Source: Nitrospirota bacterium (GTDB taxonomy: Bacteria > Nitrospirota > Thermodesulfovibrionia > Thermodesulfovibrionales > Magnetobacteriaceae). From it: a DNA stretch of 39,075 bases. Positions 32,401 to 39,075 of the stretch are shown here, piece after piece. The notes beneath the pieces are model-generated. The model saw only the letters and a program-made list of their open reading frames with translations, was not told the origin of the DNA and searched no databases. The stretch's first letter is position 1. Each line of letters starts with the position of its first letter. The stretch is from the NCBI GenBank assembly GCA_015233725.1, contig JADFXD010000022.1, forward strand, positions 1 to 39,075, given 5' to 3'. The translations under genes and the position numbers were made by a program.

Positions 32401-34107
32401 GTTGACGGCCTCAATGAGCTATCCCAGAGGCTGCGGTCAGTGGCCCCCCACTGGTACAACGACCTTGAGGCAAGGGCGAGGGAGACGGGGGCGCAGGCAG
32501 TTGCCCCAAATTGGCAGCGCGCCTGGAGATGGCGCCGTCTCAAGGCGTGGCTAAGTAAGCTCCATGAGCGTGAGTCAGTTGAAGACCTCCAGGGCAGGCT
32601 CAGGCGGGTTCAACGACAGGAGCGTGAAAAGATCACTCAACTGGTAATCGAGAAGGCATGGCAGAGGCTGAAGATAGATGCTGTCAGTTATAGTGCGTTG
32701 AAAAACTGGGCAGAGGCAATGAAAAGGTACGGCAAGGGTACTGGGAAAAACGCTACTCGCCACCTGGCTGATGCTGTCAAGGCCATGAAAAGCGCTATTT
32801 ATGCTGTGCCGGCTTGGATCATGCCGCTTCACAGGGTAGTACAGTTGTTTCCGGCCAGGCCTGGGATATTCGACGTTGTTATAATTGATGAGGCCAGTCA
32901 GTGCGACCTGCGTGCCTTGTCGGTTCTCTTCAGGGCAAAAAAGGTGCTGGTCGTTGGAGACCCTGAGCAGATCAGTCCATCAAATATTGGTATCGATCGC
33001 AACAAGGTCAACAACCTTATACAGCAATACCTCTCAGACGTTGCCCACAGTAATATCACCTTCAGCATAGACAGCAGTATCTACCACATATGTGATACCA
33101 CCCTGTCGCTGAAGAGTATATTGCTGACTGAGCACTTCCGTTGCATCCCTGAGCTGATAGCATTTAGCAACTCCCTGTGTCCAACCTACAATGGCAGGCT
33201 GCAACCCCTGAGAATACCCAATCCCAACGACATGCTTACCCCGCCCGTAGTGCCGGTGTACATAAATAACGGTTTTAAAACAAACAACGACATCAACGAA
33301 CCAGAGGCCAAGGCTCTGGTAGAGCAGTTGTTACAGTGTTGCCGCTCGGATCGATACAGCCTTGGCGGTAAGGGCAATCGGGTCAGGACGATGGGTGTTA
33401 TCTCGCTTCTTGGCGAGGAGCAGGCAAAGTACATCTACAAGCTGATAGCCAACAGCCTCGATGAGACCGAAATCGATCTACGCAGGCTCATCTGTGGAGA
33501 TGCCCACGCCTTTCAGGGTGATGAGAGGGATGTTATGTTTCTGTCAATGGTTGTGGCGCCCAACGCGGCATTTACAGCACTCACCAAGGATTCAGACCGG
33601 CAGAGGTTTAACGTGGCATGCAGCAGGGCGCGTGATCAGGTGTTTTTGTTTCACTCTGTTGGGTTGCAACAGTTGCGAAACCCTGAGTGTGTTCGCTACA
33701 AGCTGCTGCAACACTACCTGAGCCCTCAACAGCCCCAGTTGTGCAACAGCCTGGAGGAATTGAAGACGTTGGCCGAGAGCGTGTTTGAGATCGAGGTGGG
33801 CACGATGATTATAGAGAGGGGTTACAAGGTTATAGCCCAGTACAAACCATTTATCGAGAACCGCAAATATCGGATCGACCTGGTCGTCCAGGGACACTCC
33901 AATCGCGTTGCCGTTGAGTGTGATGGCGACCGGTGGCATGGCCCGGAGAGGTGGCAGTACGATCACCGCCGTCAGTGCCAGTTAGAGAGGGCCGGATGGA
34001 AGTTCTGGCGCATCAGCGGCAGCTCCTTCTACCGCGATAAGGAAAAGGCAATGTCAAGCCTCTGGAAATTCCTCGACGCAGAAGGGATCAAAAGACAAGT
34101 GGGATAG
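29500..34107 (+). CDS. Very large SF1 helicase with C-terminal Vsr/MTES_1575-like nuclease domain
   Basis: This is a protein of about 1535 residues. The start is ATG 29500, or GTG 29494 in the same frame. The N-terminal ~430 residues are unrecognised and contain 27-bp-repeat insertions. The helicase core begins with Walker A GPPGTGKSHT (near 440), continues after a long coiled insertion with Walker B FDVVIIDEASQ (near 1130), then VVGDPEQISPS, LTEHFRC, QGDERDV and NVACSRARDQVFL (near 1372), the UPF1/DNA2-like SF1 motif set. The last ~90 residues (RIDLVV, VAVECDGDRWHG, LERAGWKFWRI) match the REase_MTES_1575/Vsr-like PD-(D/E)xK fold. Helicase–Vsr fusions include the Hhe antiphage proteins (DUF4011-helicase-Vsr, family knowledge), though I do not see a clear DUF4011 here. 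Defence or DNA repair is inferred. Confidence 0.82.
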   Translation: MNPSVSDKAQRLFEYIRQVFSIDLPVERDVASYSVELWWQGDIPVCQSCMVRPFHNGDNATESDDAEPWFSVTKHSYDTPPPLPADLQQWVGSINNPTKRPQPMSPPDPATVRSVTDPATVRSVTDPATVRSVTDQYTCFDDDPERPASLARYIEQQWLPWAEGVLPQHRANAIYDQLFALRQRLNIEGDRLEIMWGHLFLSWRHSDNNTIYHPLLLTPMNLNFDPNKRTITLTPSQTTPTRMDIDCLLDLSYPHKTELINYLAEMNSSDSLLTVAGSDSLLTAAGSDSLAGSVNVANDNNNALDCWDNAAMRHMALRITGLLSTAAASVANRYEDAPLARPDLQDEPTIYNAPVIFVRRRTLRLWVDDANKVAQSITDNYEIPFIIRALLGDNPPMLDEDNNPDKDGGELLLPLLFNDQQEEIVKNLTTHFGVLVQGPPGTGKSHTIANIVSSLLARGKTILVTSQTENALRVLRDYLPDGIKSLCVSQLGNDTESRRQLSEAIESIGKQYHQQNSPVAKDNAEDNIARILEELSALRQQHIQIVNQLRQWSELDSSAITIDGVMLKALDAAKECSEQQQQCNWFVDVLSPDTGPPLTNQQLTQMCNAIKEISPQDKLACSQYLPQLKQLMRPEDFTVEVRRLHGLRLMASETQQLRDMWGQGLKLAQEQDILRALTLIEESLLSLKELTEPWQTVIAELISTAEGQNRLWKEFLTNLRNLFETTLQSYQVAQAYKVGLVDIIAVDIDIFAALEELQGLVSNGKNPAAWFTRLTMSKTARFVYDTVAIDGFPLNIIDRIQAANAYFKYKQGIDKINVLWENAVVHLGAPRLRPSVVMQLADVDSNIKKITRAIQWKNTYQVKVKETLKPLGFNQEGFHRPAVLQQCIKALNGQLSEIRRKEIEINLSRLHQSYRRESLTDNAHRLWLSLAEAANIANAPYSGWTYSIEQYQRLYDEVRRLLDVQVRVDGLNELSQRLRSVAPHWYNDLEARARETGAQAVAPNWQRAWRWRRLKAWLSKLHERESVEDLQGRLRRVQRQEREKITQLVIEKAWQRLKIDAVSYSALKNWAEAMKRYGKGTGKNATRHLADAVKAMKSAIYAVPAWIMPLHRVVQLFPARPGIFDVVIIDEASQCDLRALSVLFRAKKVLVVGDPEQISPSNIGIDRNKVNNLIQQYLSDVAHSNITFSIDSSIYHICDTTLSLKSILLTEHFRCIPELIAFSNSLCPTYNGRLQPLRIPNPNDMLTPPVVPVYINNGFKTNNDINEPEAKALVEQLLQCCRSDRYSLGGKGNRVRTMGVISLLGEEQAKYIYKLIANSLDETEIDLRRLICGDAHAFQGDERDVMFLSMVVAPNAAFTALTKDSDRQRFNVACSRARDQVFLFHSVGLQQLRNPECVRYKLLQHYLSPQQPQLCNSLEELKTLAESVFEIEVGTMIIERGYKVIAQYKPFIENRKYRIDLVVQGHSNRVAVECDGDRWHGPERWQYDHRRQCQLERAGWKFWRISGSSFYRDKEKAMSSLWKFLDAEGIKRQVG
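29824..29904 (+). repeat. 27-bp intragenic repeat, three tandem copies
   Basis: Core CTGTAAGGAGCG is at 29831-29842, 29858-29869 and 29885-29896, exactly 27 bp apart. It is read in a different frame from the glycosyltransferase copies, giving DPATVRSVT three times. Confidence 0.9.
30302..30378 (-). repeat. 27-bp intragenic repeat, two reverse copies plus a partial
   Basis: CGCTCCTTACAG occurs at 30311-30322 and 30338-30349 (27 bp apart), followed by a truncated unit (TCGGATTCGCTCGCTGGGTC) from about 30358. It is read as SDSLLTVAG, SDSLLTAAG, SDSLAG. Confidence 0.9.
32308..32334 (-). repeat. 27-bp intragenic repeat, single reverse copy
   Basis: Core CGCTCCTTACAG at 32313-32324 is read in the third open frame as NAPYSGW within the coiled insertion of the helicase. 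The outer boundaries are approximate. Confidence 0.75.
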
Positions 34108-34111
34108 GAAA

Positions 34112-34280
34112 GAAGGGAGGGCTTTGCCTTCTTTGCCACTCCAGGACGCTCCTGGCTCCCTCAGACCCACCCACAAGGGTAGGGGTGGGGCACGATGTTG
34201 TCGCAGCGGGTCGCACCCGCTTCTTGTCGCTCCAGGACGCTCCTGGCCGGCCACGAAGAAGTCCCCTTGACCCCATAAAT
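34112..34280 (-). repeat. Composite dispersed repeat at the helicase 3' end
   Basis: Starts with an AAGGGAGGGCTTTGCCTTCTTT-type hairpin and ends TCCCCTTGACCCCATAAATG like other reverse-oriented copies. The middle is replaced by a different module with hairpins CCAGGACGCTCCTGG (34141-34155 and again 34232-34246) and GCGGGTCGCACCCGC (34206-34220). Positions 34191-34273 are identical over 83 bp to 38993-39075. The remaining stretch up to 34380 has no gene. AT-rich DNA near 34320-34350 probably carries the antitoxin promoter. Confidence 0.8.
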
Positions 34281-34380
34281 GGCGAGCGTTGGGTGGTTAG
34301 CTTGGGGGGTGGGATAACCTTTTTTTTTAGTTGGTGTGTTATACTTAGTAATGGATATAAAGTGATAAGGAGGGAAGACA

Positions 34381-34625
34381 TGTCCACAGTGGTAGAACAA
34401 GAAAATGAGATTGCTCTTATACAAGTCAGTCAATATGTGACAGACAGTGAAGGACGCAGGATAGCGGCCATTGTCAATATAGAGGAGTTAAGGCGGGTGG
34501 AGGAATTGATAGAAGATGTACACGACTTGCGTATTGTAGCAGAGAGGGAAAACGAACCTGATATAGACTTTAAAGAGTATTGTGCAAAGACAAAGGCAAG
34601 AATGAATGTACAGAGTGGTGTATAA
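34381..34625 (+). CDS. Type II antitoxin (Phd/YefM- or RelB-like)
   Basis: This 81-residue acidic protein begins at ATG 34381 behind AAGGAGGG. A longer open frame from 34185 reads through repeat DNA and is not credible. The N-terminal half (QVSQYVTDSEGRRIAAIVNI then EELRRVEELIEDV) fits a small antitoxin that dimerises and binds its own promoter. The C-terminal half (ENEPDIDFKEYCAKTK) fits the toxin-wrapping tail. The gene overlaps the start of a RelE-like toxin frame by 20 bp, the usual toxin–antitoxin arrangement. The exact antitoxin family is uncertain. Confidence 0.7.
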
Positions 34626-34864
34626 ACCAAGTGCTGAAAAGGAGTTTGAAGCATTAGAAGGTTCTGTCTTTCAGAGACTATATGATGCTGTAATGTCTTT
34701 AGAGATAAATCCCTATCCTCATCCTCAATCCAAGAAATTAGAGTTATCCAAATCAAATATGCGCAGGTTACGTGTTGGAGATTACAGGATTGTCTATACT
34801 GTTGATGATATCCAATAAGGTAGTAAGGATATTGCACGTCAGGCACAGAAAGGACTCGTACTGA
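34606..34864 (+). pseudogene. RelE/ParE-family toxin, frameshifted near the C-terminus
   Basis: The frame from ATG 34606 encodes 70 residues typical of RelE-like mRNA interferases or gyrase toxins (YRVVYKPSAEKEFEAL, PHPQSKKLEL, MRRLRVGDYRIVYTVDDIQ). It then stops at TAA 34816-34818. In the +1 frame the sequence continues from 34811 as SNKVVRILHVRHRKDSY with a stop at 34862-34864, exactly the usual RelE ending (V..I.HR.DxY). One indel therefore separates the core from the last strand, which holds the catalytic Arg/His/Tyr region in RelE homologues. The toxin is probably inactive unless the frameshift is programmed or a sequencing error. Confidence 0.8.
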
Positions 34865-34923
34865 TTTTTGTAATTGCGATAATATGGTTAAAGAATAGAA
34901 GGATCATTTTGCACATTTAAACT

Positions 34924-36081
34924 ATGGAATCAATAGAACTCATAGAACGTATTGACAACGGAGAGGACAGCAATACGCAGTTCAAGGCTGATCTGCACAA
35001 TGCAACACAGCTTGCGCAGGAGATGGTCGCTTTCTCTAATACAAAGGGTGGCGTGATTATTGTTGGAGTTAATGATAACTCTGAAATTATCGAACTATCA
35101 AGTACGGATATTGGAAGGCTAAACCAGTTGATATCTAATGCCGCTACCGAAAATGTAAGACCTCCTATCAATCCATTGACAGAGATTGTCAATGCAGCAG
35201 GCAAGAGGTTACTTGTCATTACAATAGTCGAGGGGATAAATAAACCATATTGTACAAATGAAGGCATATATTTCGCCAAAGTCGGTTCTGACAAAAGAAA
35301 GATATCTCAGGAAGAACTCCAGAGGCTCTTTCAGGAATCAGGTAAATTATATGCGGATCAACGTATAATTTCAGCTTCGACCCTTAATGACATAGATATA
35401 GAGCTATTGTCGAATTTCTATCTTAAGGAATATGCGCAAGAGCTAAGTGACTCAGAATTACCCGTTGGTAAGATACTTGAAAACTTAGGCCTTGCCAGAG
35501 GCGAACACCTAAACCTGGCAGGCTTATTGCTCTTTGGCAGGGAACCTCAAAAGGCACTGCCCCCTTTTATTGTCAAGACCGTCAGCTTCTTTGGAGATGA
35601 CCCCACCGGTACACTATATCGGGACAGTGAGGACATCAAAGGGACATTGCAAGGATTATTCAAGGAGGCAATTGCCTTTCTCCTCAGAAACCTAAAGAAG
35701 ATTCAGGCAGGACAAGGATTTAACACAGAGGGGATACTTGAAATCTCAAGGATTGCCCTGGAGGAACTCTTAGTCAATGCCCTGATCCACAGAGACTACC
35801 TCATCAACGCCCCCATAAAACTCTTCGTATTTGACAACAGGGTCGAAATAGAAAACCCCGGCAGACTCCCCAATAACCTGACCATCGAAAACATAAAACA
35901 TGGTGTATCAATAATGAGAAACCCCGTGCTGACCTCCTTCGCCTCGAAAATGCTCCCCTATAGAGGAATCGGTACCGGAATCATGAGGGCAATAAAAAAC
36001 TACCCCCAAATTGCATTTGAAAATAACATCGACACCGAACGATTCAAAGTCACTATACACAGGAATCATTTTGACTCATAG
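34924..36081 (+). CDS. AlbA_2 (Schlafen-type) / HATPase_c_4 regulator-like protein
   Basis: This 385-residue protein has an N-terminal AlbA_2 domain (about 1-130; ESIELIERIDNGEDSNTQFK, EMVAFSNTKGGVIIVGVND, YFAKVGSDKRKIS). A C-terminal HATPase_c_4-type region (about 250-385) has EELLVNALIHRDY, FDNRVEIENPG and YRGIGTGIMRA. Proteins of this layout are usually annotated as ATP-binding putative transcriptional regulators and are often found in variable or defence-rich genome areas. The molecular role is not established. The ATG has no strong ribosome site. The gene sits 59 bp after the broken toxin's frame end. Confidence 0.83.
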   Translation: MESIELIERIDNGEDSNTQFKADLHNATQLAQEMVAFSNTKGGVIIVGVNDNSEIIELSSTDIGRLNQLISNAATENVRPPINPLTEIVNAAGKRLLVITIVEGINKPYCTNEGIYFAKVGSDKRKISQEELQRLFQESGKLYADQRIISASTLNDIDIELLSNFYLKEYAQELSDSELPVGKILENLGLARGEHLNLAGLLLFGREPQKALPPFIVKTVSFFGDDPTGTLYRDSEDIKGTLQGLFKEAIAFLLRNLKKIQAGQGFNTEGILEISRIALEELLVNALIHRDYLINAPIKLFVFDNRVEIENPGRLPNNLTIENIKHGVSIMRNPVLTSFASKMLPYRGIGTGIMRAIKNYPQIAFENNIDTERFKVTIHRNHFDS

Positions 36082-36149
36082 GATTGGGGATAATGGGACC
36101 AAGAAGGCTTCCTCCACGCCCCAACGCAGCCGACCACTACCGGCCAGAA

Positions 36150-36230
36150 GGGGTCAAGGGGGCTGGCCCCCTTGCAGGGGGGGTCAAGGGGGGGGCGGAG
36201 CCGCCCCCCTTTTTCTCTTCTTCTTTTTTT
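36150..36230 (+). repeat. Dispersed double-hairpin element (copy 9), upstream of uvrA
   Basis: A consensus-like copy: GGGGTC, AAGGGGGCTGGCCCCCTT palindrome, GCAGGGG, GGGGCGGAGCCGCCCC stem, T-rich tract ending 3 bp from the uvrA ATG. The frame upstream of uvrA stays open across it, so automatic gene calls would add ~50 spurious N-terminal residues. Confidence 0.87.
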
Positions 36231-36233
36231 CGT

Positions 36234-38990
36234 ATGGATATTGACTGGCTTGATATCAAGGGAGTACGGCAGAACAACCTCAGGGACCTGACGCTGAGGC
36301 TTCCGCACAACAAGGTGATAGCCATAACGGGGGTCTCGGGGTCGGGGAAGTCTTCTCTGGCCTTTGACACCATATTCGCCGAGGGACAGTGGCGATTCAT
36401 AGAGTCCTTGTCGAGCTACGCCAAGCTGTTCCTGGAAAAGCTCAACAGACCCTCAGTCGATGAGATACGCAACATCCGCCCCGCTATAGCCCTTGAACAA
36501 CGCAACCCCGTCAAAGGCTCACGCTCAACCGTGGGAACCGTCACGGAGATATATGACCTGATGAGGGTCATGTTTGCGCGCATCTCCACGCCATTCTGCC
36601 CACAGTGCGGCCAGGAGATCAAGAAATGGACGCCCTCAACGGTGCTGCGTCAACTCGTTGAAAGACACGCCAACGCCAGGGCCATGATAACATACTCCAC
36701 GCAACAACCACTTGCCACTATCAGACAACAGGGGTTTGTAAGGCTATACGTCGATGGCCAGATCAAGGATATCTTTGACGTACCAGAGGATAATGACCCC
36801 TACGAGGTAGTCGTTGACAGGGTCGTCATCAGGGACGAGCCACGCCTGGCAGACTCCATAGAGCTGGCCTGGAGATACGGCAATGGCCGGATGAAGGTGA
36901 TTATCTACGATGGCGGCGAGGTTATCTTTTCGCAGGGCAATGCCTGTGAGCGATGCAACATAACGATGCCAGCTCCTTCGCCTATCATGTTTTCCTTTAA
37001 TCACCCGGTGGGGGCATGTCCACAGTGCAAGGGCTTTGGCAACATCCTCAAGTACGACGAGGCGCTCATCGTGCCAGAGCCAACCCTGTCGCTATCACAG
37101 GGGGCCATAGAGCCTTGGGAAAAACCGGCGTTTAAGTGGTGGAAGACCCAGATGCTTGACGGCATCGCCAATTGCAGTATTGATCCCAGCACGCCATTTA
37201 ACGAGCTTACACCGAAACAGAAGAAGACGCTCTATGATGGCATAAACAAGCTGTTCTACGGCATAAACGACTTCTTTGAGACCCTCGAGTCAAAGCGATA
37301 TCAACTGCACATACGGGTCTTTCTGAGCTACTATCGGATGCCCTTGCAGTGTCCCTCCTGCATGGGAAAGAAGCTAAAGCCAGAGTTTCTTGCCTACAGG
37401 GTCGGTGGACTTGACATCGCGCAGCTCAACGCCATAACGATAGACAGGCTGTATGATTTCTTCAGGACCCCTGCCATCTCCGAGCATCAAAAGACGGTGA
37501 TTGCAGAGATATTAAGACACATAAGGTCAAAGCTCGAGCTCCTGATACGTGTCGGGCTGGACTATCTGACGCTCAACCGGCAGACCATGACACTCTCCGG
37601 CGGGGAGTTTCAGCGCATAAACCTTGCCAATCAGCTCTCAAGCCACCTGGCAGGGACGCTCTACGTCCTGGATGAACCCACGGTGGGGCTTCACAGCTCC
37701 GACAACGAACGCATTGCCACGATCATCAACGAACTGGCCAACCAGGGCAACACCATCATCGTCGTCGAACACGACCCCGAGATCATTGCCGCCTCCGATT
37801 GGGTCGTGGAGCTTGGCCCCGGTGGCGGGAAAAACGGCGGACAGCTCGTCTTTAACGGCCCCCTTGACGACTTTCTCAAGGCCGACACCATCACGGCCAG
37901 ATACATGCACGGTGCCGGCTCTGTTTCGCCGTCTGTCAAGCCCAGGTCGCCGAGGCATACCATAACACTCAAGGGGGCATCCGGTCACAACCTCAAGGGC
38001 GTTGACCTGACAATCCCGCTGGGGGCCTTGACGGTTGTCAGTGGCGTGTCGGGTTCGGGCAAGAGCACGCTTGTGGTAGAGACGCTCTACAGGGTGTTGG
38101 CACGGCATTTTCGTCATACCGTGGACAACCCGCTGCCACATGACGGCATCGATGGCATAGAACGCTTAAAGGACGTCTGTCTGATCGACCAAAGCCCTAT
38201 TGGTCGCAGCCCGCGTTCCAATCCTGCCACGTACATAAAGCTCTTTGACCACATAAGACGTCTGTTTGCGCAACAGCCCGAGGCAAGGGTTTATGGCTAC
38301 GAGGCGGGTTACTTTTCGTTCAATATCCCAGGAGGCAGGTGCGAGACGTGCAAGGGCGAGGGGTATCAGAGGCTCCAGATGTACTTCTTTGAAGACCTGT
38401 ACGTCAAGTGTCAGGACTGTAATGGCAAGAGGTACTCCCCGGAGGCCCTCAATGTGAGGTACAATGGTCTTACAATCAGTGAGTGCCTGCAACTCACCGT
38501 GGAGGAGGCCATTGGGTTTTTCGGGCAGCATCCGGTAATCATACGGAAACTGACGATTTTAAGAGACATCGGTCTTGGTTACATCCAGATAGGTCAGGCG
38601 GCAACGACGCTCTCTGGTGGAGAGGCGCAGAGGCTCAAGATATGTGCCGAGCTAGGGGACCGCCCAAAGACCGGTGTTATGTACATTCTCGATGAGCCAA
38701 CCATCGGGCTTCACATGCACGACGTGGGCGCCCTGATAGGCATCCTCGGTAGGTTGATAGAGGCGGGCAACACGGTGGTTATCATCGAACACAACCTCGA
38801 CGTCATAGACATGGCAGACCATTGTGTAGACCTCGGTCCCGATGCCGGAGACAGGGGTGGAAAGATCGTGTTTGAGGGCACACCGCTCTTGCTATCCACG
38901 CAAGACGATAATCACACCGGCAGGGGATTGGCCAGGAGAAGAAGGGGGCGGCGCTTCTTAACCCTGGCCCCCCCGCAAGGGGAGGGGTGA
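36234..38990 (+). CDS. uvrA: Excinuclease ABC subunit A (UvrA)
   Basis: The start is taken as ATG 36234 because the conserved UvrA N-terminus (MDIDWLDIKGVRQNNLRDL) begins there. The 918-residue protein has two ABC ATPase halves: Walker A GVSGSGKSSLAFDT and GVSGSGKSTLVVET, signatures LSGGEFQR and LSGGEAQR, Walker B YVLDEPTVGLH and YILDEPTIGLH. Zn-binding CxxC pairs lie at CPQC, CERC/CPQC, CPSC and CETC/CQDC. The UvrB-contacting region (QQGFVRLYVDGQI, EVVVDRVVIRD) is present, so it should function as the damage-recognition subunit of nucleotide excision repair. The central region (FYGINDFFETLE) differs from the E. coli form, so it may be a divergent paralogue. The final ~20 residues (RRRRGRRFLTLAPPQGEG) are encoded by a repeat. 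Confidence 0.92.
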   Translation: MDIDWLDIKGVRQNNLRDLTLRLPHNKVIAITGVSGSGKSSLAFDTIFAEGQWRFIESLSSYAKLFLEKLNRPSVDEIRNIRPAIALEQRNPVKGSRSTVGTVTEIYDLMRVMFARISTPFCPQCGQEIKKWTPSTVLRQLVERHANARAMITYSTQQPLATIRQQGFVRLYVDGQIKDIFDVPEDNDPYEVVVDRVVIRDEPRLADSIELAWRYGNGRMKVIIYDGGEVIFSQGNACERCNITMPAPSPIMFSFNHPVGACPQCKGFGNILKYDEALIVPEPTLSLSQGAIEPWEKPAFKWWKTQMLDGIANCSIDPSTPFNELTPKQKKTLYDGINKLFYGINDFFETLESKRYQLHIRVFLSYYRMPLQCPSCMGKKLKPEFLAYRVGGLDIAQLNAITIDRLYDFFRTPAISEHQKTVIAEILRHIRSKLELLIRVGLDYLTLNRQTMTLSGGEFQRINLANQLSSHLAGTLYVLDEPTVGLHSSDNERIATIINELANQGNTIIVVEHDPEIIAASDWVVELGPGGGKNGGQLVFNGPLDDFLKADTITARYMHGAGSVSPSVKPRSPRHTITLKGASGHNLKGVDLTIPLGALTVVSGVSGSGKSTLVVETLYRVLARHFRHTVDNPLPHDGIDGIERLKDVCLIDQSPIGRSPRSNPATYIKLFDHIRRLFAQQPEARVYGYEAGYFSFNIPGGRCETCKGEGYQRLQMYFFEDLYVKCQDCNGKRYSPEALNVRYNGLTISECLQLTVEEAIGFFGQHPVIIRKLTILRDIGLGYIQIGQAATTLSGGEAQRLKICAELGDRPKTGVMYILDEPTIGLHMHDVGALIGILGRLIEAGNTVVIIEHNLDVIDMADHCVDLGPDAGDRGGKIVFEGTPLLLSTQDDNHTGRGLARRRRGRRFLTLAPPQGEG

Positions 38991-39075
38991 GGCACGATGT
39001 TGTCGCAGCGGGTCGCACCCGCTTCTTGTCGCTCCAGGACGCTCCTGGCCGGCCACGAAGAAGTCCCCTTGACCC
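38937..39075 (-). repeat. Composite dispersed repeat at the uvrA 3' end, cut by the window edge
   Basis: It begins as a hairpin copy (AAGGGGGCGGCGCTTCTT) overlapping the end of uvrA. From 38993 it is identical over 83 bp to 34191-34273, including the CCAGGACGCTCCTGG hairpin. The window ends within the expected TTGACCCCAT terminus. Confidence 0.82.

Noticed and set aside
34185-34380. Extended N-terminus of the antitoxin
   Set aside because: It reads through the composite repeat. A strong AAGGAGGG site and ATG at 34381 mark the real start.
36084-36233. Extended N-terminus of UvrA
   Set aside because: These 50 codons are the dispersed repeat read in frame. The conserved UvrA N-terminus begins at ATG 36234.

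Overview
The window looks like chromosomal DNA from an uncultured Gram-negative bacterium. My best guess is a Nitrospirota lineage close to 'Ca. Magnetobacterium'. This rests on remembered protein-tail style (proteins ending ...APPLTPPARGP.PLTP) and on gene content, not on a marker gene. There is no rRNA, no tRNA and no CRISPR array that I can see. Both edges lie in repetitive DNA (an IS at the left, a dispersed repeat at the right), so this may be a whole contig broken at repeats.

Layout. (1) 1-2075: AT-rich mobile-element graveyard with an IS630-type transposase piece, the 3' half of a second DDE transposase, and a 282-bp inverted-repeat-ended element. (2) 2076-12997 (+): surface-polysaccharide locus with a lipoprotein carrying a discoidin-like domain, two very large glycosyltransferases containing a 62-residue tandem repeat, an O-antigen ligase/polymerase, a GT4 and a WaaE-like GT2. 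(3) 18358-13042 (-): a CinA/MoCF-domain protein, a Wzx-type flippase and a secreted InlB-repeat/FG-GAP protein. (4) 18570-29326 (+): a signalling cluster. It holds a response regulator-PP2C phosphatase, then a HAMP/degenerate HD-GYP protein, two membrane PP2C phosphatases (one with three tandem sensor modules), a SiaB-type kinase, a SiaC-type phosphoprotein and a soluble histidine kinase. This resembles the Pseudomonas SiaABCD partner-switch, but with no diguanylate cyclase SiaD in the window. (5) 29500-38990 (+): a giant SF1 helicase-nuclease (defence-like), a toxin-antitoxin pair whose toxin is frameshifted, an AlbA_2/HATPase regulator, and UvrA.

Two repeat families overlie the genes and are the most unusual content. 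The first is a 27-bp unit with core CTGTAAGGAGCG. It has 13 exact core copies by eye, all inside large genes, in both orientations, in every stop-free reading frame, and tandem with exact 27-bp period. Two copies inside the 62-residue repeat protein each add exactly nine residues relative to sibling repeats, so the unit appears to insert in frame. The second is a GC-rich double-hairpin element (GGGGTCAAGGGG...CCCCTTGCAGGGG...GGGCGGAGCCGCCC-T-run). It is present at about a dozen gene boundaries, with its hairpin/T-run end facing the adjacent coding region. It is sometimes translated as a C-terminal tail. All counts were made by eye without alignment tools.
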